From: Rossellomorea pakistanensis
Lineage (GTDB): Bacteria; Bacillota; Bacilli; Bacillales; Bacillaceae_B
Length of the DNA: 64,000 nucleotides
NCBI RefSeq assembly: GCF_016908495.1
Contig: NZ_JAFBDZ010000003.1
Span: 620,001 to 684,000 of the forward strand
Reading direction: 5' to 3'
The notes beneath the pieces were generated by a model. That model did no database searches. It was not told the origin of the DNA and saw nothing but the letters and a program-made list of their open reading frames with translations. How positions within the stretch are numbered: position 1 is the first letter of the stretch; each line of letters begins with the position of its first letter. Positions 46,206-56,264 of the stretch are shown one piece after another. Position numbers and translations under genes: made by a program.

Positions 46206-48593
46206 TTGTTGGAAGTATCGATTCCAAAGCGGAAAAAAAGAAAAAAGAAATGGGTGTGGGGAAGTGTTGCAGGGCTTACGTTTGTAATTCTTTCAGCTCT
46301 TATTTATGGAAACGTTTATATATCAAAATCATTACCTGTAACAGAAGGTGCAATTGAACTGTCACCTTTAAATGGTAATGTTGATGTAGTAAGGGATGAT
46401 AATGGTGTCCCACATATTACAGCAGAAGACGAAAGAGATCTCTATATTGCTCAGGGCTATGTGCAAGCACAGGACCGGTTATTTCAGATGGATTTAAGCA
46501 GAAGACAAGCCTCTGGTGAGTTAAGCGAAGTAATCGGTAAAGCCGCACTTGATCGTGATAAATTTTTTCGGACACTTGGATTAAGAAGAGCAGCAGGAGC
46601 ATCACTTGATACATACACAGAAGAAGCACGAAAGGTATTGGAATGGTATTCAGAAGGAGTGAATGCATACATGGAAGATGCCAAGGAAAACGGTACTCTA
46701 CCGATTGAATTTACCCTTCTCGGATATGAACCAAAGGAGTGGACGCCGATTGATTCGCTGACAATCGGAAAATATATGGCTTTTGACTTAGGAGGACATT
46801 GGCAAGGGCAAGCATTTCGTTATTGGGCGATTGAAAACTTACCAAACGAAAAAGCACTTGATTTATTTCCTTCCTATCCAAAAGATGCCCCTACTATTCT
46901 AGCTGAATATGAAGAAATTGATTTAGATATAAGCCAATCATTCGCTGCAGCGGTCATTCCTCCAGAATTCAACGGAAGTAATAATTGGGTTGTTAGCGGG
47001 GAAAAAAGTGTTTCTGGTAAACCGTTGTTGGCTGATGATCCTCATTTAGGACTCGGAACTCCTTCGATATGGTATCAAATGCATTTAAATGCACCTGAAA
47101 TGAATGTAAGCGGGGTTATTTTTGCTGGAGTACCTGGAATCATCCTTGGACATAATGATCAAATTGCATGGGGGGTTACGAATACTGGCCCAGATGTACA
47201 GGATCTTTATATCGAGAAAAGAAACCCAAATAATCCAAAAGAATTTCTTTATAAAGAAAAATGGGAAAAAGCAAAAATTATTAAAGAACCGATTAAGGTA
47301 AAAGACGAAGAAACGGTGCCTTATGAGGTTACAGTAACTCGACACGGACCGATTATTAATGAATTTGCTTATGAAACTATGGGAAATACTGCTTTGGCGA
47401 TGAGATGGACAGCTTTAGATCCTTCTAATGAGTTACAAGCCATTTTGGAGATAAATAAAGCGACAAATTGGGGACAATTTGAAATGGCCTTAAAAGATTT
47501 CCACGTTCCTACCCAGAATTTTGTGTTTGCAAGTGCAGACGGAACCATCGCCTATAAGGCAAATGGAAAGATCCCGATTCGGAAAAAAGGAGATGGAATC
47601 CTGCCGGTACCAGGTTGGACAGATGAATATGAGTGGGAAGGGTTCATTCCATATGATGAATTACCAAGAGTGGTTAACCCAGAAAAAGGGTTCATTGCTA
47701 CGGCAAATAATAAAGTAGTAGATAATCCATACCCATACCATATTAGTCATCATTGGGCCCAACCGTATCGTTATATGAGAATAAAAGAATTTCTCGAAGA
47801 AAAAGAGAAACTTTCTCTTATAGATATGAAAACTCTACAAATGGATCAAAAAAATCTTCATGCAGTTGAATTTTTACAAAGCATGGTAGTAGAAATTGAA
47901 CAAGAATCATTAACACGAGTGGAAAAAGAGGCAGTAGCAGAATTGAAAGAATGGAATTTTATAGACGATAAAAGTCAGGCGGCACCACTTCTTTTCAATC
48001 TTTGGATGAAAGAGATTCCAAATGTCCTTTTTAATGAGGAAATACCAAAGGGAATGAGGAAACTTTTTACAGGGAAAGCAAGTGTTGTCGACGAACTACT
48101 CCGAAAAGCATTCGATGGAAATGTTTCGCCATGGATAGCAGGCCAAGGGGGAATATCGAAGGTGCTACATCAATCATTTTCTAATGTTAAAACGAATTTA
48201 CAAGAAGAATACGGTTCATCGCCTGAAAGTTGGCAGTGGGGAGATTATCATCAATTATATTTTGCCCATCCTGTCTCCAGTTCATCTGATATCCTTGCTT
48301 TCTTTTTTAACCGGGAAAAGCCTATTCCTGTAGGCGGCAGTCATGTTACTGTTCAAGCGGCATCCTATGGAGAGGATGGAATAGCGGATCATGGAGCATC
48401 GTGGAGGTTTATTATGGACACTAGTAATATGGCAATCGGCGAACATATTGTTGGCCCTGGTCAATCAGGGCATATAAAAAGCAGGTGGTACGATGATCAA
48501 ATCGGTGACTGGGTAAAAGGAACTTATCATCAAACATCATTAAACGGACCAAACAAAGAAGTTGAAAAGTTAATTCTAACTCCTTCAGAATAA
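46206..48593 (+). CDS. penicillin acylase family N-terminal nucleophile hydrolase
   Basis: A 795-residue precursor. Residues 17-36 form a signal/membrane anchor after a lysine-rich start. GVPHITAEDERDLYIAQGYVQAQDRL marks the alpha chain (shown in part: GVPHITA). S258 in NGSNNWVVSG is the expected self-processing nucleophile that becomes the N-terminus of the beta chain. The family cleaves amides of penicillins, N-acyl-homoserine lactones or other acylated amines, usually outside the membrane. It starts at TTG behind AAGGGGGG. Physiological substrate unknown. Confidence 0.9.
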   Translation: MLEVSIPKRKKRKKKWVWGSVAGLTFVILSALIYGNVYISKSLPVTEGAIELSPLNGNVDVVRDDNGVPHITAEDERDLYIAQGYVQAQDRLFQMDLSRRQASGELSEVIGKAALDRDKFFRTLGLRRAAGASLDTYTEEARKVLEWYSEGVNAYMEDAKENGTLPIEFTLLGYEPKEWTPIDSLTIGKYMAFDLGGHWQGQAFRYWAIENLPNEKALDLFPSYPKDAPTILAEYEEIDLDISQSFAAAVIPPEFNGSNNWVVSGEKSVSGKPLLADDPHLGLGTPSIWYQMHLNAPEMNVSGVIFAGVPGIILGHNDQIAWGVTNTGPDVQDLYIEKRNPNNPKEFLYKEKWEKAKIIKEPIKVKDEETVPYEVTVTRHGPIINEFAYETMGNTALAMRWTALDPSNELQAILEINKATNWGQFEMALKDFHVPTQNFVFASADGTIAYKANGKIPIRKKGDGILPVPGWTDEYEWEGFIPYDELPRVVNPEKGFIATANNKVVDNPYPYHISHHWAQPYRYMRIKEFLEEKEKLSLIDMKTLQMDQKNLHAVEFLQSMVVEIEQESLTRVEKEAVAELKEWNFIDDKSQAAPLLFNLWMKEIPNVLFNEEIPKGMRKLFTGKASVVDELLRKAFDGNVSPWIAGQGGISKVLHQSFSNVKTNLQEEYGSSPESWQWGDYHQLYFAHPVSSSSDILAFFFNREKPIPVGGSHVTVQAASYGEDGIADHGASWRFIMDTSNMAIGEHIVGPGQSGHIKSRWYDDQIGDWVKGTYHQTSLNGPNKEVEKLILTPSE

Positions 48594-48734
48594 TGAATAG
48601 AAAGTGGGTTGCCCTGATAAGGCATGGTTTTCATATTTTCTTGTATAGATTATGTATATGGATCCTGATCCAGTGGGATTGGGGCAGCCCATCTAGAAGT
48701 TGGTGCGGATAAATTTCAAAAAGGTGGAATTTTT

Positions 48735-49499
48735 ATGGAGCAAACCTTAACAAAGCTGGTAACGATTTTTCAACAGAAATTAGATGAGAATTTAGTTGGA
48801 GTGTATCTCCATGGTTCTCTAGCAATGGGGTGTTATCATCCTGTGAAGAGTGATATTGATCTATTAGTTGTTGTAAAAGAGCCGCTTTTACCTACTACTA
48901 AAAGAGAACTTATTAATAGTTTCTTTAAAATCGAGGAGGAATTTCCTCAGAAAGGATTAGAAATGAGTGTTGTGAATGAAGCTGTATTGAACCCTTTTCA
49001 ACACCCTACTCCATTTGAGCTTCATTATTCAAATGCACACAGACATCATTATATAAGTGATCCAGAATTTATCCTTGAAGGTGGGAAGGATCGCGATCTT
49101 GCAGCACATGTGGTGATGACAAAACATCGCGGCAGGTGTTTAATTGGATTACCCATTCAAGAAGTTTTTGAAGATGTCAGCTCAAAGGATTACTTAGATT
49201 CTATTATTTTTGATATCGAAAATGCAGCGGAAGAGGTTTGGAATGATCCGGTCTATTATATTCTGAATCTATGCCGGGTTTTATTTTTTATTAGAGAAAA
49301 AGGGATCGCTTCGAAGAAAGAAGGGGGGGAGTGGGGAAGAGAGAATCTTCCGGGTCTATTCACAATTCTAATTAATGAAGCTCTATTTTCATATGAAAAT
49401 GGAATAAGGTTAGAAATAGATGAACGACAAGAACAGGTGAAAGAGTTTGTTCATTATGTTCTTGAAAAAATTTCAATAGAAAAACAAAAAATTGTATAA
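48735..49499 (+). CDS. AadA-like nucleotidyltransferase
   Basis: A 254-residue protein. YLHGSLAMGCYHPVKSDIDLLVV (residues about 24-46) contains the G-S-x10-D-x-D nucleotidyltransferase site (G27, S28, D40, D42). The C-terminal helical domain resembles that of ANT(3'')/ANT(9) spectinomycin/streptomycin adenylyltransferases (DUF4111 type). Chromosomal relatives are common in Bacillus, and a resistance activity cannot be claimed from sequence. Start ATG follows AAAGGTGGAATTTTT. Single gene. Confidence 0.82.
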   Translation: MEQTLTKLVTIFQQKLDENLVGVYLHGSLAMGCYHPVKSDIDLLVVVKEPLLPTTKRELINSFFKIEEEFPQKGLEMSVVNEAVLNPFQHPTPFELHYSNAHRHHYISDPEFILEGGKDRDLAAHVVMTKHRGRCLIGLPIQEVFEDVSSKDYLDSIIFDIENAAEEVWNDPVYYILNLCRVLFFIREKGIASKKEGGEWGRENLPGLFTILINEALFSYENGIRLEIDERQEQVKEFVHYVLEKISIEKQKIV

Positions 49500-49586
49500 A
49501 TAGAAGAGATTCGGGTAAACTAATTTGATGTGAATCCTGTCGTGAAGTTATGGTACGATAATGTTAAGATCATAGCAAAGAAAGCA

Positions 49587-50543
49587 GTGAAAACTTTGAA
49601 GCAAAAATTAATCGTACTTATTGGACCTACGGCTGTTGGAAAAACAGAAACGAGCTTGCAGTTAGCTAAAAGATTTAATGGAGAAATTATTAGTGGGGAC
49701 TCTATGCAAATCTATAAACAGTTAGATGTGGGTACGGCAAAAATAATGCCTTATGAAATGAAGGGAATTCCGCATCATCTTATCGATATAAAAGAACCAG
49801 AGGAAAGCTTCTCAGTGGCGGAATTTCAACAATTAGTAAGAGAGAAAATCAACGAAATTCATGCTCGCGGCCATCTTCCTATGATTGTCGGTGGAACAGG
49901 GCTCTATATCCAATCAGTAATCTACGATTACCATTTTACTGAGACTGCAGGAGATAAGAGCTTTCGCCGTCAATTAGAAAAAGAAGCTGAAGAGTATGGA
50001 AACGAATATATACATAAGAAACTAGTTGCGAAGGATCCGCAATCAGCTAGTCAAATTCATCCTAATAATGTTCGACGTGTTATTCGGGCACTTGAAATTC
50101 TTCATTGTACGGGTAAATCGATTCATGAGTACCAGAAGAATCAGAACAAAGAACTTCTGTATGATGTTGCTTTAATAGGGTTAACAATGGAAAGGGAAAC
50201 TCTGTATAATCGAATCAATCTTCGAGTCGATTTAATGATGGAACAAGGCCTATTAGAGGAAGTTACGAGTTTATATGAAAAAGGAATCCGAGATGTTCAA
50301 TCCATTCAAGCTATTGGCTATAAAGAGATCTATGAGTACCTAGAAGGTAAGGTATCCCTTAATATAGCAATTGAAAATTTAAAACAAAACTCGCGTAGAT
50401 ATGCTAAAAGGCAATTAACATGGTTCCGAAACAAAATGAATGTTGAGTGGTTTGATGTAACAAATAAGAAGGAACAAAATAAAAAAATCGAAGAGATTTC
50501 TCATTTTGCAGCAGGAAAGTTATGCTTAAAGTCGAATAGTTAG
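49587..50543 (+). CDS. miaA: tRNA dimethylallyltransferase
   Basis: A 318-residue MiaA. LIGPTAVGKTETS is the P-loop; ISGDSMQIYKQLDVGTAK, GIPHHLID, IVGGTGLYI, SIQAIGYKE and RRYAKRQLTWFRN are conserved. It adds the dimethylallyl group to A37 of tRNAs reading U-starting codons; MiaB then modifies the same base. GTG 49587 was chosen because it leaves a normal N-terminus; TTG 49596 is also possible, and the longer frame from 49530 adds 19 unconserved residues. No strong ribosome site marks any of them. Confidence 0.94.
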   Translation: MKTLKQKLIVLIGPTAVGKTETSLQLAKRFNGEIISGDSMQIYKQLDVGTAKIMPYEMKGIPHHLIDIKEPEESFSVAEFQQLVREKINEIHARGHLPMIVGGTGLYIQSVIYDYHFTETAGDKSFRRQLEKEAEEYGNEYIHKKLVAKDPQSASQIHPNNVRRVIRALEILHCTGKSIHEYQKNQNKELLYDVALIGLTMERETLYNRINLRVDLMMEQGLLEEVTSLYEKGIRDVQSIQAIGYKEIYEYLEGKVSLNIAIENLKQNSRRYAKRQLTWFRNKMNVEWFDVTNKKEQNKKIEEISHFAAGKLCLKSNS

Positions 50544-50573
50544 AGTGTAGAGATAGAAAGAGGAGGACGAATC

Positions 50574-50807
50574 ATGAAGCAGTCTGTAAATATCCAAGAT
50601 CAATGCCTTAACCAATTAAGGAAAGACAATATTATGGTAACAGTTTTTCTTTTAAATGGTTTTCAAATCCGCGGACATGTAAAAGGGTTTGATAATTTTA
50701 CGGTATTATTTGAAACAGAAGGTAAGCAACAGTTAGTATATAAACATGCTATTTCAACTTTTTCACCACAACGGAATGTACAAATTAATTTTGATGAATC
50801 TAAATAA
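50574..50807 (+). CDS. hfq: RNA chaperone Hfq
   Basis: A 77-residue Sm-like protein. [22 protein letters not shown] and the Sm2 motif YKHAISTF are characteristic. It forms hexamer rings that bind small RNAs and A-rich mRNA. Start ATG behind AGAGGAGGAC. It follows miaA by 30 bases, the usual Bacillus order. Confidence 0.96.
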   Translation: MKQSVNIQDQCLNQLRKDNIMVTVFLLNGFQIRGHVKGFDNFTVLFETEGKQQLVYKHAISTFSPQRNVQINFDESK

Positions 50808-50825
50808 TACAATATGAATCACCTG

Positions 50826-50899
50826 AGTTGATTTATAAAAGCTGGGAATATCAATGACAACCTTGATAATACCTGCTTTTATGGATCAACTTATTTTAT
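50826..50899 (+). terminator. terminator of hfq
   Basis: AGTTGAT, ATAAAAGC and TATCA pair with TGATA, GCTTTTAT and ATCAACT, then TTATTTTATTTT. Confidence 0.75.
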
Positions 50900-50961
50900 T
50901 TTGGACAAAAGTCTTCATCATTGGAAAAAAGGAATAATGAATTGAGAATTGGGTGAATAAG

Positions 50962-51087
50962 ATGATAAGAGAGCCTAAAAATTTCCCATTATTTCTTGGG
51001 AAAGCGCATAAATTGACAGAATATTATAATAAATACTGGTATTTGTCGATTAAGCGATTGGATTGTCGAATAATCAGGGAGAATTAG
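50962..51087 (+). CDS. possible small protein upstream of spoVK
   Basis: A 41-residue frame from ATG 50962 with GGGTGA upstream. It is basic with several Tyr and Trp residues (LTEYYNKYWYLSIKRL). No family recognised and no terminator of its own. It may be a real peptide or chance. Confidence 0.25.
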   Translation: MIREPKNFPLFLGKAHKLTEYYNKYWYLSIKRLDCRIIREN

Positions 51088-51147
51088 GCATCTATCACCG
51101 TTAATGACCGAGAGTCGTATACTGTAGAAAATGGTGAGGTGAAGCTC

Positions 51148-52107
51148 TTGGATCAACCAATGCGAAAAAGGAGTAACGGCCAGATTAACGTAGTCTTGAA
51201 CTCTCATAAACGTACACATGTGAAAGATATAGTTAATCGTGAAGCAGCCCCAAAACCATTTCCACAAGAGCATGCTGCCTTAAGGGATATAGAAGAAGAA
51301 TTAGGAGCACTTGTCGGGATGGAAGAAATGAAAAAAATGGTTAAAGAAATTTATGCTTGGATTTACGTGAATAAGAAGCGGGAAGAAATGGGTTTGAAGG
51401 CAGGAAAGCAAGCTTTGCATATGATGTTTAAAGGAAATCCAGGAACAGGGAAAACAACAGTCGCGCGCTTGATTGGGAAATTGTTTCAAAAGATGGATGT
51501 GTTAACGAAAGGTCACTTGATTGAAGCAGAGCGAGCTGATCTAGTTGGTGAATATATTGGTCATACAGCACAAAAAACAAGAGATCTTATTAAGAAGGCA
51601 CTCGGTGGTATCCTCTTTGTTGATGAAGCGTATTCATTAGGAAGGGGTGGAGAGAAGGATTTTGGTAAAGAAGCCATTGATACAATGGTCAAACATATGG
51701 AGGATAAGCAACATGATTTTATTTTGATTCTTGCGGGCTATTCTCGGGAAATGGATCATTTTTTAACATTAAATCCAGGCTTACATTCACGATTTCCACT
51801 AGTGTTCGATTTCCCTGATTATACAGTTGATCAATTAATGGAGATTGGAAAAAGAATGTTAAATGAAAAAGAATATATATTGAGCAGTGATGCAGAAAGA
51901 AAGGTTCGAGAACATTTGGCACTTGCAAAGGTAGCTCTTTCCTCGTCCGCTTTTTCGAATGGACGTTATGTTAGAAATGTATTAGAAAAATCAATACGTT
52001 CACAAGCGATGAGGCTTTTAATGGCCAATCATTTTGATCGTAATGATCTCCTAACCATCAGAAGTAGTGACTTAGTATTACCCAAACATGAAACAACTCC
52101 GTACTAA
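51148..52107 (+). CDS. spoVK: stage V sporulation protein K (AAA+ ATPase)
   Basis: A 319-residue CbxX/CfxQ-type AAA+ ATPase. GNPGTGKTT (96-104) is Walker A, ILFVDEAYSL Walker B; GEYIGHTAQKTRDLIKKA and SRFPLVFDFPDY are typical. In B. subtilis it is expressed in the mother cell under sigma-E and is needed for late spore maturation. TTG 51148 was chosen for its GAGGTGA site; GTG 51139 lies inside that site. Followed by a strong terminator. Confidence 0.93.
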   Translation: MDQPMRKRSNGQINVVLNSHKRTHVKDIVNREAAPKPFPQEHAALRDIEEELGALVGMEEMKKMVKEIYAWIYVNKKREEMGLKAGKQALHMMFKGNPGTGKTTVARLIGKLFQKMDVLTKGHLIEAERADLVGEYIGHTAQKTRDLIKKALGGILFVDEAYSLGRGGEKDFGKEAIDTMVKHMEDKQHDFILILAGYSREMDHFLTLNPGLHSRFPLVFDFPDYTVDQLMEIGKRMLNEKEYILSSDAERKVREHLALAKVALSSSAFSNGRYVRNVLEKSIRSQAMRLLMANHFDRNDLLTIRSSDLVLPKHETTPY

Positions 52108-52144
52108 GTGGTTATGGGACGAACAGGAATTTGTCGAGTCAAAC

Positions 52145-52183
52145 AAAACCCGAGAATTCTCCTTTGAGATTTCTCGGGTTTTT
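52145..52183 (+). terminator. terminator of spoVK
   Basis: AAAACCCGAGAA and TTCTCGGGTTTT pair around 16 bases, then T. Confidence 0.85.
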
Positions 52184-52228
52184 ACATGTGATTATTGAAT
52201 AAAGACGGTGGCACTAGAAGAGTGTCGG

Positions 52229-52837
52229 TCATTGAGTAGCCCTAATATTTCTGTTAGGGAGTCTCCATTTAAACAGATAGGACATAACTCGAAGTGCAGT
52301 TGTGAGTACAAATAGGATATATAACTCAAGCGATGAATTTACAATCCCTATACCAATGGCAAGACCTGCTAAGATTGCCCATACAGCATATATTTCTGAC
52401 CTGAGGACTAACGGCTTTCTTCCTGCCAATAGATCACGAACGATTCCGCCGCCACTTCCAGTTAATACCGCTGCAACAATAACGGCACTTAGCGGATGGT
52501 TCATATCTGATGCATAGAGGGCACCTTGGATAGCAAATGCTGCTAATCCAATACTATCAAAGAAATTTCCCCATCTTCTCCAATGCTTGAGTAAGTTGTT
52601 TGGAAATAGAAAGACAGTTGTAATGGCTAATAATGCAATCTGGAACATCATTCCTTGTTCCCAAAGAGCTGAAACAGGAACACCAATAAAAAGGTTACGA
52701 ATGGCTCCACCGCCAAAAGCCGTAACAATTCCTAATATATAAACTCCTAAAATATCATATTCTTCCTCCATAGCAACAATGGCACCTGATACAGCAAAAG
52801 CAATTGTTCCAATGGTACTTAAAACTTCCCAAGTCAT
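52229..52837 (-). CDS. TRIC-type cation channel / UPF0126 membrane protein
   Basis: A 202-residue protein with seven membrane helices arranged as two similar halves; GTIAFAVSGA with GGGAIRNLF in the first and GLAAFAIQGA with GSGGGIVRDLL in the second are the paired signatures of the prokaryotic TRIC family. It probably conducts K+ or other monovalent cations. Single gene, start ATG behind AAGGAGGAAGG. Confidence 0.88.
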   Translation of the reverse strand: MTWEVLSTIGTIAFAVSGAIVAMEEEYDILGVYILGIVTAFGGGAIRNLFIGVPVSALWEQGMMFQIALLAITTVFLFPNNLLKHWRRWGNFFDSIGLAAFAIQGALYASDMNHPLSAVIVAAVLTGSGGGIVRDLLAGRKPLVLRSEIYAVWAILAGLAIGIGIVNSSLELYILFVLTTALRVMSYLFKWRLPNRNIRATQ

Positions 52838-53131
52838 GGCCCTTCCTCCTTATCTATGAAAATATGTATTCTACAGGAATAGGCTGTGGTTGTTTACATG
52901 AAATTTTATTTAGCTTTTCTTCAAGCATATTGATTTTAACATCTAATTTCCTTTTTGCAACCACTTTTTCAAAAGATAAGATTAAAATTTTTGGAATCCT
53001 TATGGGGAGAATCATTATAAGTATCTTCACTGCTTTTTCGTGTAGGTTTTAAAGGGTTAATAACATAGTGTTTCCTTTTTATTTTTGATATGATGAACAA
53101 AAGGACTCTAATTTGGAAAGAAGGATATAGA

Positions 53132-54385
53132 TTGAACGAACCAATTAAAGAAAAAGCCATTTTAGTCGGCTGTCAATTAAATGAAGAAGATGCTCGATTT
53201 TTATATTCGTTGGAAGAATTATCTTCACTAACAGAAACCGCACAAGCTGAAGTGAAGGCTACATTAACACAGAAGAGAGAAAGAATCCACCCCGGTACAT
53301 ATATAGGAAAAGGTAAAGTGGAGGAGCTCGTTATGCTTGAAGAGCAATTTGAGCCAGACCTCATTATATTTAACGATGAACTATCACCAAGTCAAATTCG
53401 AAACTTATCAGAAGAAGTGAATGCAAGGATTATTGATCGGACCCAATTAATATTAGATATATTCGCCCAAAGAGCACGTTCTAGAGAAGGGAAGCTACAG
53501 GTTGAACTTGCACAGCTGCAATATTTACTTCCTCGATTAGTTGGTAAAGGTACAGCCCTATCCCGGTTAGGAGGGGGAATTGGGACAAGGGGACCTGGTG
53601 AAACAAAACTTGAAAGTGACCGTCGCCATATCCGACGAAGAATCGATGACATAAAGAAGCAATTAAAGATTGTTGCGGAACATCGAGAGCGTTATCGGGA
53701 GCGACGAAAGAAGAATAAAACGTTTCAAGTTGCCTTAGTAGGTTATACGAATGCAGGGAAATCAACGCTTTTCAATAGACTTTCAACAGCAGAATCTTAT
53801 GAAGAGAATCAACTTTTTGCTACTTTGGATCCAATGACAAGAAAGTTTGTTTTTCCAAGCGGTTATTCTGCGTTATTAACGGATACTGTTGGATTTATTC
53901 AAGACTTACCAACGACGCTTGTAGCTAGTTTTCGTTCAACTCTTGAAGAAGTTAGGGAAGCGGACTTGCTTCTCCATGTAGTGGATTCTTCAAACCCCGA
54001 TTATAAAAATCACGAAGAAACCGTTCAATCCCTTTTAAAAAGCTTAGAAATGGATCATATTCCTCAATTGACGGTCTATAACAAAAAGGATCAAATGCAT
54101 CCTGATTTTGTTCCTGATAGTGAAGGTGAAGTAATCGTTATCAGTGCATTAGATGAAGGAGATAGAAGGAATCTGAAAGAAAAAGTCGAACAGCTTGTCA
54201 TGGGTTTAATGGAACCTTATCATGTTCATCTCCCCTCAGATGAAGGGAAACTACTATCGCAATTAAAAGCAGATACCATTTTAAGAAAACTTGAATTTAA
54301 TGAAGAAACTCAAGAATATGAAGTAAAAGGATTCACATTAAGTGATCATCCCATTACAGGTAACATCAAGAAATATCAGAGCTAA
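53132..54385 (+). CDS. hflX: ribosome-associated GTPase HflX
   Basis: A 417-residue GTPase. The HflX domain has [23 protein letters not shown] and [15 protein letters not shown]; the G domain has [15 protein letters not shown] (G1), DTVGFI (G3) and YNKKD (G4). It splits stalled 70S ribosomes under stress. TTG 53132 behind AAGGATATAGA was chosen, which gives the known N-terminus; the ATG pair at 53090 is probably in the leader. It is followed by ynbB after 11 bases, as in B. subtilis. Confidence 0.94.
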   Translation: MNEPIKEKAILVGCQLNEEDARFLYSLEELSSLTETAQAEVKATLTQKRERIHPGTYIGKGKVEELVMLEEQFEPDLIIFNDELSPSQIRNLSEEVNARIIDRTQLILDIFAQRARSREGKLQVELAQLQYLLPRLVGKGTALSRLGGGIGTRGPGETKLESDRRHIRRRIDDIKKQLKIVAEHRERYRERRKKNKTFQVALVGYTNAGKSTLFNRLSTAESYEENQLFATLDPMTRKFVFPSGYSALLTDTVGFIQDLPTTLVASFRSTLEEVREADLLLHVVDSSNPDYKNHEETVQSLLKSLEMDHIPQLTVYNKKDQMHPDFVPDSEGEVIVISALDEGDRRNLKEKVEQLVMGLMEPYHVHLPSDEGKLLSQLKADTILRKLEFNEETQEYEVKGFTLSDHPITGNIKKYQS

Positions 54386-54396
54386 AGGAGAAAGTA

Positions 54397-55665
54397 ATGT
54401 TTGAACAACTAAAGTATGGAAGCAAGCTTGAACCGATTGTGAAAGAAATTGAAAACCTAATCAGTCCACGTCATAATGATGTCGATCAACTAGCAGAAAA
54501 AAATCAATTTCGAGTGTTAAAAGCGTTTCAGGATCATAAGGTAAGCGATTCGCATTTTATTCCTACTACAGGGTATGGATATGACGATAACGGAAGAGAT
54601 ACTCTCGAGAAAATATATGGTGATGTTTTTGGAGGAGAAGCAGGGCTAGTACGCCCGCAAATCATCTCTGGGACTCACGCTATTTCGATTGCTTTATTCG
54701 GTGTGTTGAGACCTTGGGATGACCTATTATATATAACGGGAAAGCCTTATGACACTTTAGAAGAAATTGTAGGCATTCGTGGATCTGGGGTAGGCTCTCT
54801 CAAAGAATATGGCATTGGTTATCAATCAGTTCCATTGACTAAAGACGGATCAGTGGATTTCAGTGCTGTAAAACATGCCATGACATCAAAAACGAAAATG
54901 ATCGGTATACAGCGTTCAAAAGGGTATGCCACTAGACCTTCGTATACAATCACACAAATAAAAGAAATGATATCATTTGTAAAAGAAATAAATCCCGAAG
55001 TGGTTGTATTTGTTGATAATTGTTATGGAGAATTTGTTGAAGAACTAGAACCTTGTCATGTTGGGGCCGATTTAATTGCAGGTTCTCTCATTAAAAATCC
55101 CGGTGGTGGAATAGCAAAAACGGGTGGATATATAGTAGGGAAGAAAGATCTCGTTGAAGCATGCTCTTACCGTATGACTTCACCTGGTATTGGTGCAGAA
55201 GCTGGGGCATCCCTTTATAGTCTGCAAGAAATGTATCAAGGTTTCTTTCTTGCACCACATGTGGTTGCACAATCCTTAAAAGGAGCCATTTTTACTGCAG
55301 CACTATTAGAGGAAATTGGAATGAATACGAATCCAAAATGGGATGATTCAAGAACGGACTTGATCCAATCCGTTCAATTTGATTGCAAGGAGAAAATGGT
55401 TGCGTTTTGCCAATCGATCCAATATGCATCACCTGTTAATTCTCATTTTACTCCGTATCCAAATTACATGCCTGGATATAAGGATGATGTCATCATGGCA
55501 GCGGGTACCTTTATTCAAGGAGCAAGTATTGAATTATCTGCAGATGGACCCATTCGTCCTCCATATCTAGCCTTTGTTCAAGGTGGATTAACTTATTCTC
55601 ATGTTAAAATTGCGATATGCATAGCATTAAATCAAATGATTGAAAAAGGTTTATTAGAATTATAA
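54397..55665 (+). CDS. ynbB: PLP-dependent methionine gamma-lyase-like protein
   Basis: A 422-residue fold-type I PLP enzyme of the aluminium-resistance/YnbB group. FVDNCYGEFVEE contains the PLP-binding Asp, and AGSLIKNPGGGIAKTGGYI the Schiff-base lysine. Members are annotated as methionine gamma-lyase-like; the substrate is not known. It sits between hflX and glnR, the conserved order. Confidence 0.9.
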   Translation: MFEQLKYGSKLEPIVKEIENLISPRHNDVDQLAEKNQFRVLKAFQDHKVSDSHFIPTTGYGYDDNGRDTLEKIYGDVFGGEAGLVRPQIISGTHAISIALFGVLRPWDDLLYITGKPYDTLEEIVGIRGSGVGSLKEYGIGYQSVPLTKDGSVDFSAVKHAMTSKTKMIGIQRSKGYATRPSYTITQIKEMISFVKEINPEVVVFVDNCYGEFVEELEPCHVGADLIAGSLIKNPGGGIAKTGGYIVGKKDLVEACSYRMTSPGIGAEAGASLYSLQEMYQGFFLAPHVVAQSLKGAIFTAALLEEIGMNTNPKWDDSRTDLIQSVQFDCKEKMVAFCQSIQYASPVNSHFTPYPNYMPGYKDDVIMAAGTFIQGASIELSADGPIRPPYLAFVQGGLTYSHVKIAICIALNQMIEKGLLEL

Positions 55666-55676
55666 ATAGGATAAAA

Positions 55677-55713
55677 GAGTAGTCAGTCCTAAATGGGCAA
55701 GACTACTTTTTTT
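55677..55713 (+). terminator. terminator of hflX-ynbB
   Basis: GAGTAGTC and GACTACT pair around 16 bases, then seven T. Confidence 0.88.
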
Positions 55714-55728
55714 ACGAATAAATTTTCA

Positions 55729-55779
55729 TGTTATAAAATATAACATGTGTTTGACAATTTATCTAACATAACATATAAT
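55729..55779 (+). promoter_or_regulatory. glnRA promoter with GlnR/TnrA box
   Basis: TGTTATAAAATATAACA (55729-55745) is a perfect TGTNA-N7-TNACA box. TTGACA (55751-55756) and TATAAT (55774-55779), spaced by 17, form a strong sigma-A promoter just after it. GlnR would repress its own operon here under good nitrogen supply. Confidence 0.92.
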
Positions 55780-55815
55780 AAAATTATCAGTTAGGAAAGA
55801 AAAGGAGGAATCATG

Positions 55816-56226
55816 ATGAGCGGAAGTGAAATTCGTCGTGGAATGCCACTTTTTCCAATGGGAATTGTCATGCAGCTTACCGACTTATCAGCTCGTCAAA
55901 TTCGTTACTACGAAGAACATCAGTTGATTTCACCAGCGCGTAACGATGGGAATCGTCGGGTGTTTTCCTTAAATGATATTGATATGCTCTTAGAAATTAA
56001 GGACTTATTAGATCAAGGTATCAATATGGCAGGGATAAAGAAAATCTTTGCTGTAAAAAATGAAAAACTAGAAACGAAAGAAACAGTTCAGCAGGAAGAG
56101 GAAAAAGTAAGACGTAACCTATCTGATGAAGAATTAAGAAAACTGTTACGTAATGAACTTGTTCATACAGGGCGGTTTAATAAACCTTCATTAAGACAAG
56201 GAGATATGTCACGCTTCTTCCATTAA
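55816..56226 (+). CDS. glnR: glutamine synthetase repressor GlnR
   Basis: A 136-residue MerR-family repressor. [23 protein letters not shown] is the helix-turn-helix start (seen in part as [11 protein letters not shown]), and the C-terminal tail [10 protein letters not shown] is the part that senses feedback-inhibited glutamine synthetase. ATG 55816 has the better distance to GGAGG than the ATG three bases before. Operon with glnA. Confidence 0.95.
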   Translation: MSGSEIRRGMPLFPMGIVMQLTDLSARQIRYYEEHQLISPARNDGNRRVFSLNDIDMLLEIKDLLDQGINMAGIKKIFAVKNEKLETKETVQQEEEKVRRNLSDEELRKLLRNELVHTGRFNKPSLRQGDMSRFFH

Positions 56227-56264
56227 TATAAACTTTTTATTATTTAGAGGAGGAATTTTGACAG

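Noticed and set aside
48735..49499. Aminoglycoside resistance gene
   Set aside because: The fold is AadA-like, but chromosomal relatives without known resistance are common, so no resistance call is made.
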